Shown here piece by piece: positions 37,041 to 46,719 of a stretch of DNA of 64,000 bases; position 1 is the first letter of the stretch; each line of letters starts with the position of its first letter. Made by a program: the position numbers and the translations under genes. The stretch comes from Candidatus Propionivibrio dominans (GTDB lineage Bacteria > Pseudomonadota > Gammaproteobacteria > Burkholderiales > Rhodocyclaceae): positions 1-64,000 of the forward strand of contig JADJNC010000008.1 of NCBI GenBank assembly GCA_016709335.1. Reading direction: 5' to 3'. A model generated the notes under the pieces. The model did not search any database. It saw nothing but the letters and a program-made list of their open reading frames with translations, and had not been told where the DNA came from.

Positions 37041-38935
37041 TTACCCATAAAACCTGATCAGATTACACCCATCCTCTTTCGCCTGATACATTGCCGTATC
37101 GGCCCACTTGAGGATGTCCTCCCGGCTCGCTTCATGATTTATAAAAGGGCCACGCCGATGCTTGCCGTGCATGGGTGTTCGATGCTCGTATCCGCTTTTC
37201 CCTCCAGCTTGATGGTCAGCCGATAGGGTTGCGCCAGGGCAATACGGATTTTTTCTGCGATGAGACCGGCCTGCAAGGTGGACTCGCTCTTGTCCACATC
37301 CAGTTCACTGATCATCACCACAAACTCATCACCGCCGAAGCGCGCCACGGTGTCCATCCCGCGCACGCAGCTTTTCAGTCGATCGGCCACCTCCACCAGC
37401 AGCAAATCGCCCACGGCATGCCCATGCGCGTCATTCAATGCCTTGAAGTTGTCGAGGTCAAGGAACATCAAGGCGCCGTAGCAGGCGCTGCGCATGCTGG
37501 CCGCCATGGTCTGGTTCAGGCGGTCGTTGAGCAGACGCCGGTTTGGCAGATTGGTGAGCGGGTCATAGAAGGCCAGTTGCCGCACCTGGTCTTCCATCTG
37601 TTTGCGCTCGGTGATGTCACGCGACACGACGAGCACGCGCGCAATCCGGCCTTCGCCATCGCGGATCACGCTGCCGGTTGATTCCATTTCACGGCTGCTG
37701 CCGTCGTCCAGCAGGAAGCGATAGTAAATCTGGCGGCCAATTCCGGTTTGCACGGTCTCCCTGAAAACCTGTTTGACTCGTTCGCGGTCTTCCGGATGAA
37801 TGGTGGCGAAGGAATCGGTTCCACGCAAGTCTCTCGTCGCACCGAAAAATTGCCTGTACGAGGGACTGGCGTAGAGTCGCCGCCCGTCGAGGTCAAGAAC
37901 GACGATGAAGTCGTCAATGCTCTCGGCGATCAGATGAAAAAACTCCTCTTGTTCGCGCAAGGCGTCTACGACCTGCTTATGCGCGCTGATGTTCGTATGC
38001 GCGATGACCACGTTGTCGCCCAAAGGCGTGACGTTCATGCTGAACCAGCGCTGCTCCAGTGGTGAATGGCAGGGATACTCCATGCTGAAGCCGGGCAAGC
38101 GGCCGTCCAGCACCGAGCGGATGCCCACGAAGGCCTTCAAAGCGGCTGGATTCGATGTGGAACTGGCCTGGCAGATATCCAGATAATTGACGCCGACGCC
38201 GGTTTGCGCTGCCGGTTTGCCGGGTTTGATGCTGTTTTCCACAGCAAATCGTCGCCAGGGCTGATTAGCCATGACGATGACTCCGTCGCGGTCCAGCACA
38301 ACGATTTCAACATCAAGCGCGTCCAGGGTCGCCAGATTGAAGGCCCTGCTTTCCTGCAAGGCCGCTTCCACCTGTCGTCGTGCACTGACATCGTTCAGGA
38401 TGACGCGGATGAATTGCGCGCCGTCGGCTTCCTGTACGGCAGTGGCCTCCAGATGCGCCCAGAACGTTGTGTCCTCGTTCCTGATCATCCGCAACTCGCA
38501 CGCCTGCGGCTGGCCGGTTTCAAGAAGACGTTTGCGGCACAGGTTGTAGCTTTCCCGGTCTTGCTTGAAGATGAAGCGGGTGAACGGTTTCCTGACCAGC
38601 GCACCGCGGGCCACGCCGAGCAGGGTGGCGGCGGTGAGGTTGGCCTCAATGATCAGCCCCGGCTCGCTGATGCTGCAATAACCCACAGGTGCCAGTTCAT
38701 AGAGGTCGAAGTAGCGCGACAGCGCGGTATCCATTGCCACTTCCGACTGGTGCAGTTTCTCGTTCTGCATTTCCAGCTCGATCTGATACACCTGCAACTC
38801 GTGTAGCATCTGTTGCGCTGCTTCGGGAGTCAGGTTTGCAAAATTCTCTGGCGACAGCACCGCTTTCCTGCGCAAGCCCGCTTTGGCTCGCTTTTGCAGT
38901 GATGACCCTGCGGCTGGCTTGTCCATCTTGATCAT
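37041..38935 (-). CDS. PAS-domain diguanylate cyclase (frameshifted near the end)
   Basis: The product has tandem PAS segments (YFDLYELAPVGYCSISEPG, then EFFHLIAESIDDFIVVLDL) and a GGDEF domain with DPLTNLPNRRLLNDRL and the active-site RFGGDEF, so it should make cyclic-di-GMP. The frame stops after CTASIGVALL at 37139. The expected ending (ADTAMYQAKEDGCNLIRFYG) follows in the next frame to 37041, because TTTT stands where TTTTT is needed. Corrected length is 631 residues. The N-terminal 300 residues are clearly paralogous to the histidine kinase downstream, suggesting a duplicated sensor attached to two outputs. Confidence 0.9.
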
Positions 38936-39578
38936 TAAATGTCTCCAACGTCCCTTTACAGATACGTAGATACGCAGATCGGGTTAGCGCAGCGTCCCCA
39001 TGGCCCTAGGCCACGTCTAGCGGATTTCCTGCGGGGCTTAACCCGACAATCCGACTATCACCGGATCATGTGGCCAACTCTCTTAATGTCGGGTTATGCC
39101 CCGCAGGAAATCCCCTCGGGGGACACCCTGCGGGCTACCGGCTTGTACCCGGCAATCGGTCTGCCATTAAGCCGGCGCGCTCCGTCGCGGTAATCGCATA
39201 CATCTCCCCGTCCTGATTGGTCAAGGTAGTGGCGGGTCATCCTGACCTCGACGAGCGCCGCCGCTCTGGTGACCCATTGCGTACGCTACGGCGCCTTGAT
39301 TTCAGCCCGGCCAAGCTCAAGTATCGTAGCCAGCGCTTCCTGGCGCAAGTCCGGCGTAATGCGTTCGCGAATACTCATCAACAATCAAGGGAACAGGAAT
39401 TGAATGAAGTTGCAGCAGGGGCGATTCACCAAGCGCGAAAAATACCGAGTCGGGGCACCCGATCCGCTGCCCCGATAATCAAGCGCCGAATCTTCGGGTT
39501 ACGCGAAAAGCCGCTAACCCGACCTACGTAACTTCCTGCTCTGCAGGCCGGTCACTCAAAGCGCATTCGTGGACTTCG
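38936..39578. other. Gene-free region built from palindromic repeats
   Basis: These 643 bp separate two minus-strand genes and contain REP-type arms at both sides (38977 and 39494-39527) plus internal copies of tgtcgggttatgc. The plus-strand frame at 39217-39531 has no ribosome site and no recognised domain and is not supported. Confidence 0.5.
38977..39527. repeat. REPIN-like composite, GTAGGTCGGGTTAGCG family
   Basis: The left arm is tcgggttagcgcagcg and the right arm is cgctaacccgacctac, with further tcgggtta copies between. It is longer than the other copies (about 550 bp), so other DNA has probably been inserted into or nested in it. Confidence 0.6.
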
Positions 39579-41723
39579 TCAAAGTCGCCAGCGGTGAAAA
39601 CGGCTCACCCAGGCCAGCAGCTTCTGCGGTGCGTGCGCCTTTTTCCAGTTGCCGGCAACGTACTTGTTGGCTTCGGCCATTGTCGGATAGATGTGGATGG
39701 TGCCGAGAATCCTGTTCAGGCCAATGCCGTGGCGCATCGCCAGTACATATTCGGCAATCAGGTCGCCGGCGTGTTCGCCGACGATGGTGACGCCGAGAAT
39801 TTTGTCCTTTCCGGGTACGGTGAGCACCTTGACGAAGCCGTGCGCCTCGCTGTCGGCAATCGCCCGGTCGAGATCGTCGATGTCGTAGCGCGTTACTTCA
39901 AAGGCGATTTTTCGTTCATTGGCTTCGAGTTCATTGAGCCCGACGCGCGCCACTTCGGGTTCGATGAATGTGGCCCACGGGATCACCGAATAATCGACGC
40001 GAAATTTTTTGAATGGGTCAAAGAGTCCATTGACTGCCGCGTACCAGGCCTGGTGGGCCGCCGTATGGGTGAACTGGAAAGGACCGGCGACGTCGCCGGC
40101 GGCGTAGATATTGGGGTATTTGGTCTGCAGGAACTCGTTGGTTTCGATGGTGCGATTGGCGCTGATGCCCAGTTCCTCCAGCCCGTAGCCCTTGAGATTG
40201 GCGGCGCGGCCGACGGCTACGAGTACGGCATCGAAGGGAATGCGCACCTCCCTGCCCTGGTGTTCGGCGATCAGGATTTTCTCGCCTTTCTCGACAAGGA
40301 ACTTTTTCGCCGTGTGCTCGACCCGTACATCGATGCCCTCGGCACGGAAGCGCTGCATGACGCATCCGGAAACCTCCGGGTCTTCGCGCATCAGCAGGCG
40401 CGGCAGCATTTCCACCTGGGTGACCCTGGCGCCGAAGCGGGCGAAGGCCTGTGTCAGTTCCGAGCCAATCGGACCCCCGCCGAGAACGACGAGCCGTTTC
40501 GGCAGTTCGCGCAACTCCCAGACATTGTCCGAGGTCAGGTAGCCGACGTCATCGATACCCGGAATCGGCGGGACGAAGGGGCGCGCGCCCGTGGCGATGA
40601 CGATGCTGCGCGCCGACAGCCGTTCACTCTCGCCGCTGTTACGTACGACATCGACTTCCCACGGCGAAACCAGCCTGGCACTTCCTTCGATCACCTCGAC
40701 GCCGAGGCTGGTGTAGCGTTCAACGGAATCGTGCGGCTCGACGCGCTTGATCACCCGCTGTACGCGTTCCATGACCTCAGCAAAGTCAAAGCTCGCCGTG
40801 GCCTCACGGATGCCGAATTCCGGCGAGCGCTGCATGTGCGAGAGCAGTCTGGCCGAGCGAATGAGCGCCTTGGACGGCACGCAGCCGGTGTTCAGGCAGT
40901 CGCCGCCGAGCTTGTGTTTTTCGATGAGAGTGACTTTCGCCTTGACCGCCGCAGCGATATAGGCGGTGACCAGCCCGGCCGAACCGCCGCCGATGACAAT
41001 CAGGTTGCGCTGGAAGTGCGCCGGCTTCTGCCAGGCGGCATAGACTTTCTTTGCCGCCAGGGCCTCGACGGTCTTCTTGGCGATCAAGGGAAAAATGCCG
41101 AGCAGCACGAAGGAACCGAGCAGGCCGGGCGAGAGGATTCCCGACAGGGACTGGATTTTCGCCAGTTGCGTTCCGGCATTCACATACACCAGCGTGCCGG
41201 CCAGCATGCCGAGTTGGCTCACCCAGTAGAACGTCCGCGTCTTCAGTGGCGTCAGCCCCATCAGCAGGTTGATGACAAAGAAGGGGAAGACGGGAACCAG
41301 GCGCAGCGTAAAGAGATAAAAACCGCCTTCCCTGTCGACCCCGGAATTGATCGCGCGCAGCCGCTCGCCGAAGTGCTGCTGCACCCAGTCGCGCAAAAGA
41401 AAACGCGAGGCCAGGAAGGCCAGGGTGGCGCCCACCGACGAAGCAAAGGAAACCAGCAGCAAGCCCCAGAGCAGACCAAACACCGCGCCGCCGACCAGCG
41501 TCATCACCGCTGCGCCGGGGAGCGACAAGCCGGTGACGGCGACGTAAGCGACAAAGAAGATCAGCGCCGCGGTCATCGGTTGTGCGGCTCGCCAGGTCTC
41601 GATCGCCGCCTGCTGGCTCTTGAAATAGTCTAGGCTGAGAAAGCGCCCGAGACCGAAAGCGAAATAGGCGGTGATCAGCGCAATCAGCAGGGCAATCAGC
41701 AACAGTCGGGGAGCTTTGTTCAT
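39579..41723 (-). CDS. TVP38/TMEM64 membrane domain fused to a pyridine nucleotide-disulfide oxidoreductase
   Basis: The 714-residue product begins with a DedA/TVP38-like membrane domain of about 230 residues (SLPGAAVMTLVGGAVFG, YWVSQLGMLAGTLVYVNAG). A complete flavoprotein disulfide reductase follows: GGGSAGLVTAYIAA, redox GGDCLNTGCVPSKALI, IGSELTQAFARFG, AAGDVAGPFQFTH and a C-terminal HIYPTMAE with the catalytic His. The soluble half resembles mercuric reductase or dihydrolipoamide dehydrogenase but lacks the N-terminal metal-binding domain. Its stop region overlaps nothing downstream; its start overlaps the HAD gene stop (ATGA). Such fusions often neighbour arsS genes, as here. Confidence 0.9.
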   Translation of the reverse strand: MNKAPRLLLIALLIALITAYFAFGLGRFLSLDYFKSQQAAIETWRAAQPMTAALIFFVAYVAVTGLSLPGAAVMTLVGGAVFGLLWGLLLVSFASSVGATLAFLASRFLLRDWVQQHFGERLRAINSGVDREGGFYLFTLRLVPVFPFFVINLLMGLTPLKTRTFYWVSQLGMLAGTLVYVNAGTQLAKIQSLSGILSPGLLGSFVLLGIFPLIAKKTVEALAAKKVYAAWQKPAHFQRNLIVIGGGSAGLVTAYIAAAVKAKVTLIEKHKLGGDCLNTGCVPSKALIRSARLLSHMQRSPEFGIREATASFDFAEVMERVQRVIKRVEPHDSVERYTSLGVEVIEGSARLVSPWEVDVVRNSGESERLSARSIVIATGARPFVPPIPGIDDVGYLTSDNVWELRELPKRLVVLGGGPIGSELTQAFARFGARVTQVEMLPRLLMREDPEVSGCVMQRFRAEGIDVRVEHTAKKFLVEKGEKILIAEHQGREVRIPFDAVLVAVGRAANLKGYGLEELGISANRTIETNEFLQTKYPNIYAAGDVAGPFQFTHTAAHQAWYAAVNGLFDPFKKFRVDYSVIPWATFIEPEVARVGLNELEANERKIAFEVTRYDIDDLDRAIADSEAHGFVKVLTVPGKDKILGVTIVGEHAGDLIAEYVLAMRHGIGLNRILGTIHIYPTMAEANKYVAGNWKKAHAPQKLLAWVSRFHRWRL

Positions 41724-42448
41724 GTCGGTTTTCCAGTTTGCTTGCCGCCATACGCTGGCGATGACGGGAAGACCAGATCGGGAAGCGAAGAAAGATCGCT
41801 TATTTCGCCATCGGGCGTTGCCGGAATCCGCTCCGCCGCCTGATTGAAACGATTACACCACAGGACGCGGAACCCGAAGGCCTTGGCCGAAAAGGCATCC
41901 CAGCCATTTGACGAAAGGAAGCAGATATTCACCGGGGCAAGTTCCAGACGCTGTGTGGCCAGGGCATAGACCGAGGGATGCGGCTTGTAAACGCCGACTT
42001 CCTCAACCGACAGGACGGCGTCGAATACCTCGTCAAGGCCGGAATTCCGGACGATTGCTGCGAGCATGGCCGGTGTACCATTGGAGAGAATGGCCAGTTT
42101 CATGCCGCCCTCCTTCAATCGGCGCAGCATCCGATCGACTTCCGGATAGGTACTGAGCCGCAGGTAGAGCTCCATCAGTCGCTGGCGCAGACCCGGGCGT
42201 TCAAGCTTCAGGGTGGCGAGCGAAAAATCCAGCGCATCGCCGGTCACCTGCCAGAAATCGGCGTGATGGCCGGCCAGTCCGCGCAGCCAGGTGTACTGCA
42301 GTTGCTTCTGGCGCCAGAGATCGGCAAGCGCTTGCCAATCATCGCCCAGTTCATCGCGCACGGCGACTGCCGCACTGGTGAAATCGAAGAGGGTGCCGTA
42401 AGCATCGAAAACACAGGCTTTGATGTTGCGAAGACCTTCACTGTGCAT
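41720..42448 (-). CDS. Haloacid dehalogenase type II (HAD superfamily)
   Basis: The product is 242 residues with the nucleophile D in ACVFDAYGTLFDF, LAILSNGTPAML as motif II, a Lys in VGVYKPHPSVYAL and FLSSNGWDAFSAKAFG as motif IV. This is the layout of L-2-haloacid dehalogenases, though many such proteins are phosphatases. AAGGATGG lies upstream of the ATG at 42448. The stop overlaps the next gene. Co-location with arsS and the flavoprotein fusion suggests a shared pathway. Confidence 0.88.
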   Translation of the reverse strand: MHSEGLRNIKACVFDAYGTLFDFTSAAVAVRDELGDDWQALADLWRQKQLQYTWLRGLAGHHADFWQVTGDALDFSLATLKLERPGLRQRLMELYLRLSTYPEVDRMLRRLKEGGMKLAILSNGTPAMLAAIVRNSGLDEVFDAVLSVEEVGVYKPHPSVYALATQRLELAPVNICFLSSNGWDAFSAKAFGFRVLWCNRFNQAAERIPATPDGEISDLSSLPDLVFPSSPAYGGKQTGKPT

Positions 42449-42484
42449 GCGGCCATCCTTTCAGTGTTGAAAGCCTGGGCACGA

Positions 42485-43483
42485 CTACGCGTGGCAACTG
42501 GGCGCCGCAGCCGTTTCATCGCCCAGGGCACCGCCGCAACTGGAGCCTTGCCCCGCCGTGCACCCATAGCAGTGCTCTGCAACGCGAATCGCACGCCCGT
42601 CGAGCGCCTCGGCATTCAGCTCGCTGATATGCAGTCGCGGGCGACCTGCTTCGGCAATCGACAGGCCGAGTTGCTGGTTGAAGTCGCAGTCATAAAGATA
42701 ACCCTGCCAATCGACCGAAAGCAGATGGCGGCACATCACGTGCTCGATGTTTTCATCGCGGTGGGTGCTGCGCAGGAGCTGCATGTAGCTGTTGAACTGG
42801 CCTTTGGAGACCAGCATCGAGCCGAAACGCTGGATCGGCATGTTGGTCAGCGTGAAGAGCTGGTTGAAGACGATGCCGAATTCCTGCCCCAGATGATCCT
42901 TGTAGGCGGCTTCCAGCGGCGCCTGCGGCGGGGGCAGGTTTGGCCCCTGCGGGTTGAAAACGAGGTTCAGTACCAGAAGGCTTCCCGGTGCGCCGTAACC
43001 TAGGGCATTCAGACGCTTCAGCGCCTTGATGCTGGCCTCGAAGGTTCCTTTGCCGCGTTGCCTGTCGACGTTCTCTTCCAGATAGCAGGGCATTGAGGCG
43101 ACTATCTCGACGCGATGCGCGGCGAGAAAGCCGGCCATCTCCTCAAATCCCGGTTCTTCGAGGATGGTCAGGTTGCAGCGGTCGATGACCTTGAGGCCAC
43201 GGCTGCGTGCAGCAATGACCAGTCGGGCGAAGTGCGGATTCAACTCCGGCGCGCCACCGGTCAGGTCAAGCACCCTGACCTCGGGGCTGGCGGCGATAAA
43301 GGCAATCAGCGCCTCGATCGTTTCGCTGCTCATCTCTTCCTTGCGCTGCGGGCCGGCATTGACGTGGCAATGCAGACAGCTCTGGTTGCAGCGATAACCG
43401 AGATTGACCTGCAGGATTTCGACTGATCGTCGTTGCAGTGGCGGGAAGTCTGTTTTTACAAGCAAGGGCAGGGTGGCATGCAT
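42485..43483 (-). CDS. arsS: Radical SAM/Cys-rich protein, ArsS type
   Basis: The 332-residue product has the radical SAM motif CNQSCLHCH, LDLTGGAPELNPHF and, at the C terminus, a Cys-rich tail (HCYGCTAGQGSSCGGAL) typical of the ArsS/DUF3641 group. ArsS has been linked to arsenosugar synthesis, where it would add a 5'-deoxyadenosyl group to dimethylarsenic. No arsM methyltransferase is in the window, so the arsenic role is inferred from family only. It precedes the HAD and flavoprotein genes on the same strand. Confidence 0.85.
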   Translation of the reverse strand: MHATLPLLVKTDFPPLQRRSVEILQVNLGYRCNQSCLHCHVNAGPQRKEEMSSETIEALIAFIAASPEVRVLDLTGGAPELNPHFARLVIAARSRGLKVIDRCNLTILEEPGFEEMAGFLAAHRVEIVASMPCYLEENVDRQRGKGTFEASIKALKRLNALGYGAPGSLLVLNLVFNPQGPNLPPPQAPLEAAYKDHLGQEFGIVFNQLFTLTNMPIQRFGSMLVSKGQFNSYMQLLRSTHRDENIEHVMCRHLLSVDWQGYLYDCDFNQQLGLSIAEAGRPRLHISELNAEALDGRAIRVAEHCYGCTAGQGSSCGGALGDETAAAPSCHA

Positions 43484-43588
43484 TGTTGTCGGTCTTTCCG
43501 GTTGATCGTATGAAATTGGTCGGATACGCGGCGGGATTCCTTACGATTTTCTTGCCGATCGGTGCCTGTTGGCTGCGGCGCTTCAAGG

Positions 43589-45040
43589 TCAGAACACGTA
43601 AAGATCGATGTAGTCATTGACTGGCGTTGACAATAACCGCGAATGATCCAGCGAAATGTCAAGAATCGCCTGTTGCTGCCAGGTCGGGAAACGCCGGGCC
43701 AGGTTGCTGCGGAACTTGGCTTCGAGCAGCGGAAGACCCTCGCTGCGGCGGCGCCGGTGACCAATCGGGTACTCGACGAGCACTTCGTCCAGCCTGCTGC
43801 CGTCGGTGAATTCGACGCTGAGGGCGTTGGCGATCGAACGCTTTTCCGGGTCATGGTAATCGAGGGTGAATTGGCGCTCCTCGACGCACAGCATCTTCTC
43901 GCGCAGGGCGTCGATACGCGGGTCGGCCGCTACGCCATCTTCGTAGTCGGCCGCACCAAGACGGCCGAAGAGCAGCGGCACGGCCAGCATGTACTGGAGA
44001 CAGTGGTCGCGGTCTGCCGGGTTGTTCAGCGGCCCCGGCTTGTCGATGATGCGCAGGCACGCCTGATGCGTGCGGATGGTGATTTTCCCGATGTCTTCGG
44101 CGCTCTTGCCCAGTATTTTCATTTGGGCATGGATGATCATCGCCGCTTCCACCGCCGTCTGGCTATGGAATTCGGCTGGAAAGCTGATCTTGAACAGCAC
44201 GTTTTCCATCACATACGAGCCGTAGGGCCGCTGGAACCTGAAAGGCCGGCCCTTGAACAGCACGTCATAGAAGCCCCAGAGCGGTGCCGTGAGCACGCTG
44301 GGGTAACCCATTTCTCCGCTGCTGGCCATCAACGCCAGGCGCACCGCACGGCTGCTCGCGTCGCCGGCTGCCCAGCTCTTGCGGCTACCGGTATTGGGGG
44401 CGTGGCGGTAGGTGCGCAGCGGCTGGCCGTCGACCCAGGCCAGCGACACGGCGTTGATGATTCCTTCGCGATTCAGACCGAGCAGGCCGGCGAGCACCGC
44501 CGTCGAAGCCACCTTGACCAGCACCACGTGATCCAGACCGACCTTGTTGAAGGCATTTTCCAGAGCGATGCAGCCCTGGATCTCATAGGCCTTGATCAAC
44601 GCCGTGAGCACATCCCTGATCAGCAGGGGTTGCTTTCCACTGGCCACGGCGTTGCGCGACAGCCAGTCGGCCACCGCCAGAATTCCGGCCAGATTATCCG
44701 AGGGATGCCCCCACTCGGCCGCCAGCCAGGTATCGTTGAAGTCCAGCCAGCGGATCGTGGCGCCGATGTTGAAGGCCGCCTGCACCGGGTCGAGCTCGAA
44801 GCGGGTGCCGGGCACTCTGGCTCCGTTCGGTACCAGGGTTCCGGGAACGATGGGACCCAGAAGTTTCGTGCAGGCCGGGTAGTCCAGCGCTTCGAGGCCG
44901 CAACCGAGGGAGTCGATCAGGCTGTGGCAGGCCGTTTCGTAAGCCAGCGGCGAGCGGATTTCGTAGTTCAGGACGTAATCGGCGATATCGAGCAGAACCT
45001 GATCGGGTTCGGGGCGGGCAGGGACAGGGTGAGCACACAT
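43589..45040 (-). CDS. prpD: 2-methylcitrate dehydratase (MmgE/PrpD family)
   Basis: This 483-residue enzyme, the same length as E. coli PrpD, would dehydrate 2-methylcitrate in propionate oxidation. Typical segments are DSLGCGLEAL, ARVPGTRFELDPVQAAF, IRWLDFNDTWLAAEWGHPSDNL, KSWAAGDASSRAVRLA and SFPAEFHSQTAVEAA. The start at 45040 has GAAGAGA upstream. The usual prpB/prpC partners are not nearby. It is 105 bp upstream of arsS and may be co-transcribed with it by chance rather than by function. Confidence 0.93.
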   Translation of the reverse strand: MCAHPVPARPEPDQVLLDIADYVLNYEIRSPLAYETACHSLIDSLGCGLEALDYPACTKLLGPIVPGTLVPNGARVPGTRFELDPVQAAFNIGATIRWLDFNDTWLAAEWGHPSDNLAGILAVADWLSRNAVASGKQPLLIRDVLTALIKAYEIQGCIALENAFNKVGLDHVVLVKVASTAVLAGLLGLNREGIINAVSLAWVDGQPLRTYRHAPNTGSRKSWAAGDASSRAVRLALMASSGEMGYPSVLTAPLWGFYDVLFKGRPFRFQRPYGSYVMENVLFKISFPAEFHSQTAVEAAMIIHAQMKILGKSAEDIGKITIRTHQACLRIIDKPGPLNNPADRDHCLQYMLAVPLLFGRLGAADYEDGVAADPRIDALREKMLCVEERQFTLDYHDPEKRSIANALSVEFTDGSRLDEVLVEYPIGHRRRRSEGLPLLEAKFRSNLARRFPTWQQQAILDISLDHSRLLSTPVNDYIDLYVF

Positions 45041-45278
45041 GAAAATCTCTTCGCAGCAGTTAAAGTCGAAGTCGCGCCAGCGAACCCCCCTCAGTTGATC
45101 GTATCCAGTCAGTCCAGCTTGATTCCGGCAGATCCTTGCCGCCTATCCAGGTCATGAGTTTCGGTGCATCCGAGGCAGATAGTGACTGGAAACAGAAGTC
45201 GAAACCATCGCTCCAATTGCCACGGCACCGATTAGGGCGCAAACTGTACCCTTTTTACAGCACCGTGGGGATACCCAG

Positions 45279-45557
45279 ATGAACGCATCCATTCTAAAAT
45301 TTCTGAGAGCCAACGGCGAGCAACTCGATGCCGACATCTCGCAGGCGCTCGACATCCCGATGGCCCAGTTGAAAACGCTGGTCGCGCAACTTTCTGCGTC
45401 AGGCGACGTGATTTGCTGCAAGGTAACGCGTTTCATCGAGGGCAGGAAGATCGAAGGCATCAGTTGCCGTTTGTCCTGCGACTTGCCGGCCCCCGCTCGT
45501 GGGCGCAAACCCGGCGTCAAAAAAGACCCCAACGCAGACCTCAAGTATCCGGAATGA
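45279..45557 (+). CDS. Small winged-helix-like protein
   Basis: The 92-residue product starts MNASILKFLRANGEQLDADIS, looks like a short winged helix (alpha helices, then VICCKVTRFIEG as the wing), and ends with a basic tail ARGRKPGVKKDPN. Two adjacent Cys (ICCK) and later Cys residues could bind a metal. It may be a small transcriptional regulator. Divergent from prpD across 238 bp, so it might regulate it; this is inference. Confidence 0.6.
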   Translation: MNASILKFLRANGEQLDADISQALDIPMAQLKTLVAQLSASGDVICCKVTRFIEGRKIEGISCRLSCDLPAPARGRKPGVKKDPNADLKYPE

Positions 45558-46083
45558 GCTCGTTGCAGGCATTTCTGTTGTTCGCAAGAAAAGAAACAGA
45601 TCGAGCGGAGAATTTCCGATTGGAGCCCGGCTTCACACCAGACCTCTTCTATGGGGGAGGGGGCACGATAGCGCGGTGAGGGTCAGGGTTGGCGTCTGCG
45701 GATGGCAACTTTTTCAGGCGGGCCCTTCATGCTCATGATGCTCCACTGATTAAAGATCATAATACATTATATCAATATATACAGTGTATTATATTAATTT
45801 GTTAATGTAATATCTAGATTATTTGAGGGATATCTTCGTATCAGTCTGCTTGTCAGTCCTGTTGCGGAATGAAGAGCAACGCTGCGGTTTTTGGTACAAC
45901 GGCTATGCTGACGGGACACCTGGCATCAAGAGTCGAAAGAAGCCGAAGTTCTCAAATGGCGACCCTCGGACGGGTTCTGAATGAAGCAGCGGAACCAGGC
46001 ATTGCAAGGGACTCGCAACACTCAACGCTGACCTCGAACGTTTGCGATCAACCTCGTTAGCCAGTTTTCCGAAAACGATTAAA
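45558..46083. other. Intergenic region with an AT-rich island
   Basis: In 526 bp without a supported gene, 45745-45835 is strikingly AT-rich (tacattatatcaatatat and similar) in an otherwise GC-rich window. It contains inverted tacatt-like arms around atatacagtgtat. A plus-strand frame at about 45870-45990 looks like a gene fragment (GYADGTPGIKSRKKPKFSNG) that I cannot identify. Confidence 0.4.
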
Positions 46084-46326
46084 ATGTCCAACATGCACAA
46101 TATTTCTATTGCCGACATTCTTGAGCTACCGGTACAGGAGCGTATTCGCCTCGTCGAGCTGATCTGGGACAGCGTTGCGGCTGTCCCCGAAGCCGTGAAG
46201 ATTTCGCCTGCTCTAAAGGCCGAGCTTGAATTACGCTTGGCAGAGTTCGAGGCGAATCCGGAGTCTGGCTATTCCTGGGATCAAGTTAAATCCCGCATTA
46301 ATGATGGCTCATGGCGTACCACCTGA
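46084..46326 (+). CDS. Addiction-module antitoxin component (short helical type)
   Basis: The 80-residue product starts MSNMHNISIADILELPVQER, then RLVELIWDSVAAVPEAVKIS and ends with ELRLAEFEANPESGYSWDQ. This is the pattern of the small addiction-module component family (TIGR02574-like) that pairs with RelE/ParE toxins. It overlaps the toxin start by 16 bp, so the two are coupled. The ATG at 46084 was preferred to an upstream frame opening at 46042. Confidence 0.88.
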   Translation: MSNMHNISIADILELPVQERIRLVELIWDSVAAVPEAVKISPALKAELELRLAEFEANPESGYSWDQVKSRINDGSWRTT

Positions 46327-46607
46327 AATTTTCTTCGCGAGCATTGCGTGAAATTGCCGAAGCGCATGAGTGGTACGAATTACAGAGTTCCGGCCTTGGT
46401 GGGGAATTCATTGCGGCAATGGAGTTGCAGCTTAAGCGGCTAGAGCAAGCGCCTCTGCTTTATGCCGAAGTGATTCAAAATGTTCGTCGCGCGCTCCTTC
46501 CTCGTTTCCCTTACGGTTTGTTTTATGTGGTACGGGGTGATCTCGTTCATATTTTGGCTGTGTTGCATGATGCTCGCAATCCGAGCCGTTGGCCAAAAAA
46601 CCGCTAA
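46311..46607 (+). CDS. RelE/ParE-family toxin
   Basis: The 98-residue product starts MAYHLKFSSRALREIAEAHEWYE, with FIAAMELQLKRLEQ, VRRALLPRFPYGLFYVV and a late ILAVLHDARNPSRW. This is the standard ParE/RelE fold signature; members either cleave ribosome-bound mRNA or poison gyrase. Together with the overlapping antitoxin it forms a complete type II toxin-antitoxin pair. A partial REP arm (gctaacc..acctgac) follows the stop. Confidence 0.9.
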   Translation: MAYHLKFSSRALREIAEAHEWYELQSSGLGGEFIAAMELQLKRLEQAPLLYAEVIQNVRRALLPRFPYGLFYVVRGDLVHILAVLHDARNPSRWPKNR

Positions 46608-46719
46608 CCCTACCTGACAGTTCGCTTCTGCAAGAAGCTTATCGAAGCTGGACATCAGGAGTGGCTTGCTGTTTCACGCTGACCGACGACTGGCTGAACC
46701 CGGTAGCAAGCGTGAAAAC

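Noticed and set aside
39217..39531. 104-codon plus-strand frame
   Set aside because: It runs through REP-type palindromes and ends inside one; not supported as a gene.
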